A stretch of DNA of 64,000 nucleotides, taken from assembly GCA_964542455.1 (NCBI GenBank), contig CAZIUC010000021.1:3832-67831 (forward strand), in the 5' to 3' direction. A model generated the notes under the pieces. It searched no databases. It was given only the letters and a program-made list of their open reading frames with translations, and was not told where the DNA came from. Shown here in pieces: positions 58,165 through 64,000 of the stretch (positions within the stretch are counted from its first letter, which is position 1; every line of letters begins with the position of its first letter). The DNA is from PFJX01 sp964542455. Lineage in GTDB: Bacteria > Pseudomonadota > Gammaproteobacteria > Burkholderiales > Thiobacillaceae. A program made the translations under genes and the position numbers.

Positions 58165-58196
58165 TTCCCCCTTTAAGAAAGGGGAGGGCACATTTC
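58165..58196. repeat. R2 half-element
   Basis: TTCCCCCTTTAAGAAAGGGG with a following GGGCACATTT. It lies between the MoCF gene and the toxin gene. Confidence 0.65.
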
Positions 58197-58235
58197 CAGC
58201 GACTTTCGCGCATATCGCCATAACGAGAAAACAGC

Positions 58236-58655
58236 TTACCCTTCCCAGGGATTAACGAGCACCAGGCCTGCAATTGCCTGGAAATCGTCGCTATTGCGCG
58301 TAGCCAGCGGTATATCGTTGGCAAGCGCGATGGCGGCGATCTGGGCGTCCTGCGTGGTGATGGGCCGGCCGAGATGGCGTCGCGCCGCCACCAGATTCGC
58401 GAACTGTTCCGCCGCCGCCGCGTCGAATGGCAGGCAACGCCCAGCGAAATCTTCCATGAGCATCTGTCTTGCGGCGGCGGCAAGCGCGTCACGACGTTTT
58501 CCACTGGGCAACAGCGCGATACCCAGGCTGATTTCTGCCTGGGTAATCGCGCTCACCCGTGCTTCTCCGGAATGCTGATCGACCCAGGCAACCACGTCCG
58601 GCATGGGCCGAGGCCGCATCAATTCGGAAAGCACATTGGTATCGAGCAAAATCAT
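58236..58655 (-). CDS. PIN-domain toxin, FitB/VapC-like
   Basis: This 139-residue ribonuclease toxin has the PIN acidic residues in MILLDTNVLSELMRP, SAITQAEISLGIALLP, LPFDAAAAEQFA and ITTQDAQIAAIALAND. The ending ATRNSDDFQAIAGLVLVNPW is typical of FitB. It would cleave RNA when freed from the antitoxin. Its start overlaps the antitoxin stop by four bases (ATGA), so the pair is coupled. Confidence 0.92.
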   Translation of the reverse strand: MILLDTNVLSELMRPRPMPDVVAWVDQHSGEARVSAITQAEISLGIALLPSGKRRDALAAAARQMLMEDFAGRCLPFDAAAAEQFANLVAARRHLGRPITTQDAQIAAIALANDIPLATRNSDDFQAIAGLVLVNPWEG

Positions 58656-58906
58656 TGCCCCTCTCCTTCGGCAAAGTCCGGCAGGGGGCGGTCGCGCAGG
58701 CGCGTGGATTCCAGTTCCACGCCGCCGAGTGCGCTGAAGCGGCGTTGCAGGCGCGTTCCCAGGCCTTCACTGGCGCCGACCGTATTGACGGCCATACCCA
58801 GGATTTGCCGTGCTTCCTCCTCCATCGAGTGCCCGTGGCGCGCCGCTTGCAGGCGGAGGTTGGTCTTTGTGGTTTCATCCAGATTGCGGATCATGATGGT
58901 TGCCAT
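58652..58906 (-). CDS. FitA/VapB-like ribbon-helix-helix antitoxin
   Basis: This 84-residue antitoxin has an N-terminal ribbon-helix-helix (ATIMIRNLDETTKTNLRLQAARHGHSMEEEARQIL) that binds the operator and a C-terminal tail (about 45-84) for toxin binding. The promoter at 58938-58966 with a palindrome over the -10 fits autorepression by the toxin-antitoxin complex. Confidence 0.92.
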   Translation of the reverse strand: MATIMIRNLDETTKTNLRLQAARHGHSMEEEARQILGMAVNTVGASEGLGTRLQRRFSALGGVELESTRLRDRPLPDFAEGEGQ

Positions 58907-58927
58907 GGCGAGTCTCTTTTATGAATG

Positions 58928-58941
58928 CAATGCTAGCATTG
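58928..58941. promoter_or_regulatory. Palindromic operator of the toxin-antitoxin pair
   Basis: CAATGCTAGCATTG is a perfect 14-bp palindrome 22 bases before the antitoxin ATG, overlapping the -10 box and start point. Confidence 0.72.
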
Positions 58942-58966
58942 TATGCACGGTGCGTTCCGAGTTCAA
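58938..58966 (-). promoter_or_regulatory. Sigma-70 promoter of the toxin-antitoxin operon
   Basis: The minus strand reads TTGAAC, 17 bases, TACAAT. Transcription would start near 58931, inside the palindrome. Confidence 0.78.
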
Positions 58967-59134
58967 TCTCTGGCTAGCCCTGGGAAAACCCGCCACGCCG
59001 GTTGTTTTCCCCCATGAAAGGGGCATTTCAACCGCCCGCGTTGGTCTGTGGGGGCGCATGGCCCATGAATCCGGGAGGTGCGCCACTGGCCTGGTTTGTG
59101 CTGTAGTTTGTTCTGCCTACCTCAGGAGCACTCC

Positions 59135-60652
59135 ATGCCGAACCCGAGCAACCATCACGACACGCCCGCCACCCTGTTCCTCGCTTTGCTTGGCGCCGAC
59201 GGCGACCTGGCGTGGCGTTTGGTGGTGCCGGCGCTGTATGACCTGTATCGCGACGGCGGCCTGCCCGAGCGCTTCGCCATAGTCGGGGTGGATCGCAAGC
59301 CGGATACTTCCGAAGCCTTGCGCGCCCGCTACCGCGAGGGCATCGAACAGTTCTCGCGCCTGGGGCTGGGCGATGTCGCCACCTGGGACGCCTTCGCCGC
59401 GCGCATCGACTATCTCGCCGCCGACATCGAACAGGCCGGCGCCGTGCTCGCGCCGTGCCTGGCGGAACGGGCCATCGACTGGGGCGAGCCGCCGTTGGCG
59501 GTGTACTACCTGGCCATCCCGCCGCGCCTGTTCGCCACCGCGGCGCGTGGTCTGGCCGCTTCCGGCCTGGCGGTGGACCGGGACCGGGCGAGGCTGGTGG
59601 TGGAAAAACCGCTGGGCCACGACCTGGCCAGCTTCCTCGCCCTGGATGCCGATCTTCGCGCCCATTTCCAGGAGGGCCAGATCTATCGCATGGATCACTT
59701 CCTGGGCAAGGAGACGGTGCAGAACCTGCTCGCCCTGCGCTTCGCCAACCCCATCTTCGAGCCGATCTGGGACCGCCGCTACATCGACCACGTCGCCATC
59801 ACCGTGGCCGAGACCCTGGGCGTGGAGCACCGCGCCGGCTACTACGAGGGCGCCGGGGCGCTGCGCGACATGGTGCAGAACCACTTGCTGCAAATCTTCT
59901 GTCTGGTCGCCATGGAACCGCCGTCGCGTTTCGACGCGGACAACTTGCGCGACCGCAAGATGGACCTGCTCACCGCCCTGCGTCCGATCCCGGCGGCGTC
60001 GGTGGACGAGTTCGCCGCGCGCGGCCAGTACGGGGCGGGCTGGATACACGGCGCGAAAATGCCGGGCTACCGCCAGGAAGAGGGGGTGGCGCCCGCTTCC
60101 AACATCGAGACCTATGCCGCCATCAAACTGCTGGTGGATAACTGGCGCTGGCAGGACGTGCCGTTCTACCTGCGCACCGGCAAGCGCATGGCGGAGGCGG
60201 TCTCGGAGGTGTCGATCCGCTTTCGCCCGGTGCCGCATCAGGCCTGGCCGGCCGGCACCACCAGCGACCACGGCCCGGTTCGCCTGGTGCTGCGCCTGCA
60301 TCCGGACGAGGGCATGGATCTCAAGCTCAATCTGAAAGTCCCCGGCGCGCATTTCGCTCTGAGCCAGCAGGATCTGCGTTTCACCTACCGCGAAGCGTTC
60401 CAGTCCGCGCCGCCGAAACCCTACGAAACCCTGCTCTCCGCCGTCCTGGCCGGCGACCAGAGCCTGTTCATGCGCGCCGATCAGGTGGCCACGGCATGGC
60501 AACTGCTCGACCCGGTGGTGCAATCCTGGGCCGCGCGGCCGGGGGATTTCCCCAACTACGCCGCCGGTTCCTGGGGGCCGGAGAGCGCCGAGCGTCTGAT
60601 CAACCGCGATGGCCGCGGCTGGCTGACACCGACCCTGCCACCGACGGAGTGA
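59135..60652 (+). CDS. zwf: Glucose-6-phosphate 1-dehydrogenase
   Basis: This enzyme oxidises glucose-6-phosphate with NADP+ to 6-phosphogluconolactone. It has 505 residues. The substrate motif IYRMDHFLGKETVQNLLALRFAN and WRWQDVPFYLRTGKRM are conserved. The Rossmann start LLGADGDLAWRLVVPALYDL differs slightly from the usual GATGDLAKRK (Asp for Thr, Trp-Arg for Lys-Arg). ATG 59135 has CAGGAG upstream. It is followed by marC and the glucoamylase gene; pgl and gnd/edd are not in the window. Confidence 0.94.
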   Translation: MPNPSNHHDTPATLFLALLGADGDLAWRLVVPALYDLYRDGGLPERFAIVGVDRKPDTSEALRARYREGIEQFSRLGLGDVATWDAFAARIDYLAADIEQAGAVLAPCLAERAIDWGEPPLAVYYLAIPPRLFATAARGLAASGLAVDRDRARLVVEKPLGHDLASFLALDADLRAHFQEGQIYRMDHFLGKETVQNLLALRFANPIFEPIWDRRYIDHVAITVAETLGVEHRAGYYEGAGALRDMVQNHLLQIFCLVAMEPPSRFDADNLRDRKMDLLTALRPIPAASVDEFAARGQYGAGWIHGAKMPGYRQEEGVAPASNIETYAAIKLLVDNWRWQDVPFYLRTGKRMAEAVSEVSIRFRPVPHQAWPAGTTSDHGPVRLVLRLHPDEGMDLKLNLKVPGAHFALSQQDLRFTYREAFQSAPPKPYETLLSAVLAGDQSLFMRADQVATAWQLLDPVVQSWAARPGDFPNYAAGSWGPESAERLINRDGRGWLTPTLPPTE

Positions 60653-60658
60653 TGCGCC

Positions 60659-61285
60659 ATGTCCATTGAATGGCACGAATACATGAAGATGTTCATCGGC
60701 CTGCTGGTCATCCTCAACCCCATGCTGGCCGTGCCCGTGTTCATCAGCCTGACCGAGGCCCATACGGTGCGCGAACGATTGTCCAGCGCCCGTCGCACGG
60801 CCATCGCGGTGGGCGTCGTCCTGACCGTGTCGGCCCTCCTGGGCCAGCAACTGCTGGACCTGTTCGGCATCAGCATCGACTCGTTCCGGGTCGGCGGCGG
60901 CCTGCTCATTCTGCTGATGGCCGTGTCCATGATGCACGCCAGGATGAGCGGCGCCCAACACACCGAAAAAGAGGGCGAAGAGGCCCAGGCCAGGGACGAT
61001 GTGGCCGTGGTGCCGCTGGCCATTCCCCTGCTGGCCGGTCCCGGCGCGATCAGCACCGCGATCATTTACGCGCACCGCGACCCGGTCTGGCTGCACGCGA
61101 TTCTGATCGGCGAAATCTGGCTCACCGCGCTGCTGGTCTGGCTCACCCTGCGTTCGGCGCTGCCCATCAGCCGCGCCATGGGAACCACGGGCATCAACAT
61201 CGCCACCCGCCTCATGGGCCTGGTGCTCGCCGCCATCGCCGTGGAATTCATCGTCAACGGCCTGAAAGGCATGTGGTTGGCGTAG
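60659..61285 (+). CDS. MarC family integral membrane protein
   Basis: This 208-residue protein has six TM helices of the MarC/YchE type: KMFIGLLVILNPMLAVPVFISLT at the start, VVPLAIPLLAGPGAISTAII in TM4 and GINIATRLMGLVLAAIAVEFIVNGL at the end. The function of MarC is still unclear; an earlier link to antibiotic resistance was not confirmed. The gene begins six bases after zwf, so it is probably in the same transcript. A short linker with HTEKEGEEAQARDD separates TM3 and TM4. Confidence 0.9.
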   Translation: MSIEWHEYMKMFIGLLVILNPMLAVPVFISLTEAHTVRERLSSARRTAIAVGVVLTVSALLGQQLLDLFGISIDSFRVGGGLLILLMAVSMMHARMSGAQHTEKEGEEAQARDDVAVVPLAIPLLAGPGAISTAIIYAHRDPVWLHAILIGEIWLTALLVWLTLRSALPISRAMGTTGINIATRLMGLVLAAIAVEFIVNGLKGMWLA

Positions 61286-61300
61286 CGATGGCGCACGGAA

Positions 61301-61370
61301 TGTAGCGCCGGCATCCCTGCCGGCTGTTTTGGGTTGATGTAGGAGAGCCGGCGAGACACCGGCGCTACAA
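61301..61370. repeat. R3 palindromic repeat
   Basis: Left TGTAGCGCCGGCATCCCTGC, right GAGCCGGCGAGACACCGGCG ending GCTACA; the halves are not identical. It lies between marC and the glucoamylase gene. Confidence 0.82.
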
Positions 61371-61395
61371 AAGCATTGAACCAAGGAGTCACGCC

Positions 61396-63738
61396 ATGAC
61401 AGAAGCCCCCGGCGCCCCCGGCATCGCCCCCACCTGGACCTCCTCCGACAAGGATCTGGTGGGCACCGCCATCGGCCCGGCGCGGCTCTGGTATACGCTG
61501 GGCCACGGCATCGTCAACGAGGTCTACTACCCGCGTATCGACATCCCGCAAATTCGCGATCTCGGCTTCATCGTCGCCGACGGCGCCGGCTTCTGGGTGG
61601 AGGTCAAACGCTCGCGAGACTACCAATTCAGCACGCCCGCGCCGGGCATCCCCCTGGCCACGGTGACGCACCGCCACCCGCGCTTCAGCCTGATTTTGCG
61701 CATCTGCCCCGACCCGAACCGCGACGTGCTGCGCCTGGAAGTGGACCTCCAAGGCGATTCGGCCCTGCGCCCCTATGTGTTGCTCGCGCCGCACCTGGGC
61801 GGCACCGGCTGGAACAACCAGGCGGCGGCGGCCAGCCACCGGGGACGGCGCATCCTGTCGGCGCGACAGGGGCCGTTCGCCCTCGCGCTGCTGGGTGTGG
61901 ACGCGGATTTCCGCGACGCGCTGGGCGCGACTTCGGCCGGCTACGTCGGCGAATCCGACGGCTGGCGGGATTTTGCCCGCCATGGCCGCATGACCTGGAA
62001 CTGGAGCGAAGCCGGGCCCGGCAATGTCGCGCTGATGGCCGCGCTGCCGCGCCAGGTGAATCTCGCCCTGGGTCTGTCCACCTCGCCGCAGGCCGCCGCC
62101 ACCCTGGCCCTGTCCAGCCTCGCGGAACCCTTCGAGCAAGTTTGGCAACAACAGCGCGGCGCCTGGGCCGACTGGCACGCGGCGCGCGAATCGCGTTGCC
62201 CCTGTTTCGAGTTGCCCGAAGCCCTGGCCGGTCAACTGCGCCTTTCCGCCCAGGTATTGAAGACCCATTACGACAAGACCTTCAGCGGCGCCATGGTGGC
62301 CAGCCTGTCGGTACCCTGGGGCAGCCAGGGCGAAGAGCGCGGCGGCTATCACCTGGTCTGGCCGCGCGACCTGGCCGAGTGCGCCCAGGCCTTGCTGGCT
62401 CTGGGCGGCGAGATGGAGGCGCGCGCCGTGCTCGGCTACCTGCTCGCCACCCAAAACCCCGATGGCCATTGGCACCAGAACCAATGGCTGGGTGGCCGCG
62501 CCTATTGGCCGGGCATCCAGTTGGACGAAACCGCCTTCCCGGTATTGCTCGCCGCCAGCCTGGCCGAACGCGGCGCGCTGGCCGGCATGCCGGTGGCGGA
62601 CATGACCCGCCGCGCCCTGGCCTTCCTGGCGCGCGAAGGCCCTGCCAGCCCGCAGGACCGCTGGGAGGAGGACGCCGGCGTCAATCCCTACACCCTGGCC
62701 GTGTGCATCGCCGCCCTGGTCGCCGGCGCCGAACTGCTGTCCGAGGACGAGCGAGCGTTGCCCCTGCTGCTGGCGGATTTCTGGAACGCCCGCCTGGAAG
62801 ACTGGTGCGTGGCCCGTGGCGGCGCGCTCGATGTCGCGCACGGCATCGCCGCACACTATGTGCGCGAGGCGCCGGCGGAAATTCTGGCCTGTCCCGCCGC
62901 CCTCAGTCGCCACCTGGTCATCAAGAACCGCGCCGACGAACCCGGCCTCGCCGCCGCCGCCCAGGTGGGCGTCGATTTCCTGCAACTGGTCCGCCTCGGC
63001 CTGCGCCGCGCCGACGATCCCTTGATCCTGGACAGCCTCAAGCTGGTGGACGCGCTATTGAAAACCGACACCCCGAGTGGCCCGGTCTGGCACCGCTACA
63101 ACGGCGACGGCTATGGCGAACACGCCGACGGCGCCCCTTTCGACGGCACCGGCCAGGGGCGTGGCTGGCCCTTGCTGGTGGGCGAACGCGGCCATCACGC
63201 CCTGGCCTTGGGGGAAGACCCGCTGTCTTATCTCTCCGCGATGAACGCCATGGCGGGAACGGGCGGCCTGCTGCCGGAACAGGTATGGGACGCCGCCCCC
63301 CTGCCGGAACGCGGCCTGCTGCCGGGACGCCCGAGCGGTTCCGCCATGCCGCTGGCCTGGGCGCACGCCGAGTTCATCAAGCTGGCCGCCTCGCACGCCC
63401 TGGGACGGATATTCGACCGCCCGGAGGCGGTCTGGCGGCGCTATGCCGGTAAGCGTCCCGCCGCCGCCACCTGGGTCTGGTCCCCCGGCGCCCCCATCGC
63501 CCACCTCGCCGCCGGGAGCGCCCTGCTCATCCTGCTGCCCCGGCCGGCGACGTTGCATTTTGGTTTCGACGGCTGGCAAGACATTCGCGATCTACCCAGC
63601 CAGCCGCTGGGCCTGGAACTGCACGGCATCACCCTCGCCGCCGACTTCCCGCGCGGCCGCCGACGCCTGGATTTCACCTGGCAATGGCGAGAAGGGGCGT
63701 GGCAGGGCGAGGACTTCGGGATCGACCTGGCTGGCTGA
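61396..63738 (+). CDS. Glycoside hydrolase family 15 glucoamylase
   Basis: This 780-residue enzyme releases glucose from alpha-1,4-glucans. The N-terminal ~265 residues form the bacterial beta-sandwich domain (GTAIGPARLWYTLGHGIVNEVYYPR). The (alpha/alpha)6 catalytic domain has GGYHLVWPRDL, IQLDETAFP, RWEEDAGVNPYTLAV and PLAWAHAEFIKLAAS, which hold the catalytic glutamates and substrate-binding residues. No signal peptide is seen, so it is probably cytoplasmic and acts on glycogen or maltodextrin. With zwf upstream, glucose release could feed the pentose-phosphate entry. Confidence 0.92.
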   Translation: MTEAPGAPGIAPTWTSSDKDLVGTAIGPARLWYTLGHGIVNEVYYPRIDIPQIRDLGFIVADGAGFWVEVKRSRDYQFSTPAPGIPLATVTHRHPRFSLILRICPDPNRDVLRLEVDLQGDSALRPYVLLAPHLGGTGWNNQAAAASHRGRRILSARQGPFALALLGVDADFRDALGATSAGYVGESDGWRDFARHGRMTWNWSEAGPGNVALMAALPRQVNLALGLSTSPQAAATLALSSLAEPFEQVWQQQRGAWADWHAARESRCPCFELPEALAGQLRLSAQVLKTHYDKTFSGAMVASLSVPWGSQGEERGGYHLVWPRDLAECAQALLALGGEMEARAVLGYLLATQNPDGHWHQNQWLGGRAYWPGIQLDETAFPVLLAASLAERGALAGMPVADMTRRALAFLAREGPASPQDRWEEDAGVNPYTLAVCIAALVAGAELLSEDERALPLLLADFWNARLEDWCVARGGALDVAHGIAAHYVREAPAEILACPAALSRHLVIKNRADEPGLAAAAQVGVDFLQLVRLGLRRADDPLILDSLKLVDALLKTDTPSGPVWHRYNGDGYGEHADGAPFDGTGQGRGWPLLVGERGHHALALGEDPLSYLSAMNAMAGTGGLLPEQVWDAAPLPERGLLPGRPSGSAMPLAWAHAEFIKLAASHALGRIFDRPEAVWRRYAGKRPAAATWVWSPGAPIAHLAAGSALLILLPRPATLHFGFDGWQDIRDLPSQPLGLELHGITLAADFPRGRRRLDFTWQWREGAWQGEDFGIDLAG

Positions 63739-63765
63739 AGCGCGCCGCCCGCCAACACCCGCCGC

Positions 63766-64000
63766 GTAGGTCAGGTTGCGGCCCTATCGCTACCTGACGA
63801 TCCACCTCAACCCCCCCCAATTTGATGAAACGAACGTCAGGTAGTCGCTACGCGCCAACCTGACCTACGCCGCTGCCGGTTAACTAACACCCGCCGCGTA
63901 GGTCAGGTTGCGGCCCTATCGCTACCTGACGATCCACCTCAACCCCCCCCAATTTGATGAAACGAACGTCAGGTAGTCGCTACGCGCCAACCTGACCTAC
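63766..64000. repeat. Two R1 repeats in tandem, 132-bp period, cut by window end
   Basis: Identical units start at 63766 and 63898: GTAGGTCAGGTTGCGGCCCT, CGCTACCTGACGATCCACCT, a C8 run with AATTTGATGAAACGAACG, CAGGTAGTCGCTACGCG and CAACCTGACCTAC. The second ends at the window edge, so the array may continue. Confidence 0.92.

Noticed and set aside
59117..61384. 755-codon open frame on the minus strand opposite zwf and marC
   Set aside because: Low-complexity His/Gln/Gly/Ala composition typical of antisense shadows of GC-rich genes. The plus-strand genes have clear family motifs.
61066..62985. 639-codon minus-strand open frame opposite the glucoamylase gene
   Set aside because: Shadow frame with no recognisable domain, while the GH15 motifs on the plus strand are complete.

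Overview
The window looks like the chromosome of a free-living, respiring betaproteobacterium (Rhodocyclales/Nitrosomonadales-like). GC is high overall. The evidence is a PHB gene set (phaA, phaB, phaR, phasin), elongation factor P of the arginine-rhamnosylation type next to its transferase EarP, NosL-type metal proteins, a type IV pilus minor-pilin operon, relA, bamD, rluD and gltX. No phage, plasmid, rRNA or CRISPR locus is seen. One tRNA gene, tRNA-Val(CAC), is present.

Layout. 1-689: prfB with its programmed +1 frameshift, cut by the window edge. 860-6747: a plus-strand cluster of an ABC permease and ATPase, an 8-TM cysteine-bearing membrane protein, a TlpA-like lipoprotein, a TauE/UreH-like membrane protein and two NosL-like proteins, probably for copper or thiol handling. 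6851-10758: a TauE/SafE exporter plus MgtC/DUF4010 operon with a sigma-54 promoter, divergent from a sigma-54 activator gene. 10886-13150: GST, gltX, tRNA-Val. 13453-20625: CHASE/PAS histidine kinase, CheY-like regulator and a REC-REC-PAS-GAF-PAS-GGDEF-EAL protein. 20841-24008: PHB synthesis and granule control. 24127-25549: a second sigma-54 activator with an unusual GAFTGA loop and a complete enhancer/IHF-like/-24/-12 region in front of a 75-aa winged-helix-like gene. 25763-35737: RND pump, methyltransferase, SDR, TonB, orphan TRAP binding protein, Fur-family regulator, ThiO. 36014-43067: fimT-pilV-pilW-pilX-pilY1-pilE, with lower GC. 43194-52840: birA, coaX, SPOR protein, two TPM proteins, efp, earP, H-NS-like, pgeF, rluD, bamD. 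52916-63738: relA, a LexA-like repressor, folA, a zinc-ribbon protein, a MoCF protein, a FitAB-type toxin-antitoxin pair, zwf, marC and a GH15 glucoamylase.

The most striking genome-scale feature is a dense set of palindromic repeats. Family R1 has ends GTAGGTCAGGTTG / CAACCTGACCTAC and forms 116-bp and 132-bp tandem arrays. Family R2 has paired C-run/G-run half sites around CTTT. Family R3 begins TGTAGCGCCGGC. Family R4 has ends GTAGGATG / CATCCTAC. Several copies lie in frame inside genes (histidine kinase, pgeF, TauE-like, TlpA-like, TPM protein), and several supply the stop codon of the gene they abut.

Functionally the region couples carbon storage (PHB, alpha-glucan breakdown with the pentose-phosphate entry enzyme), stress and c-di-GMP signalling (RelA, GGDEF-EAL, LexA-like), surface motility or adhesion (type IV pilus) and metal/redox protein maturation.
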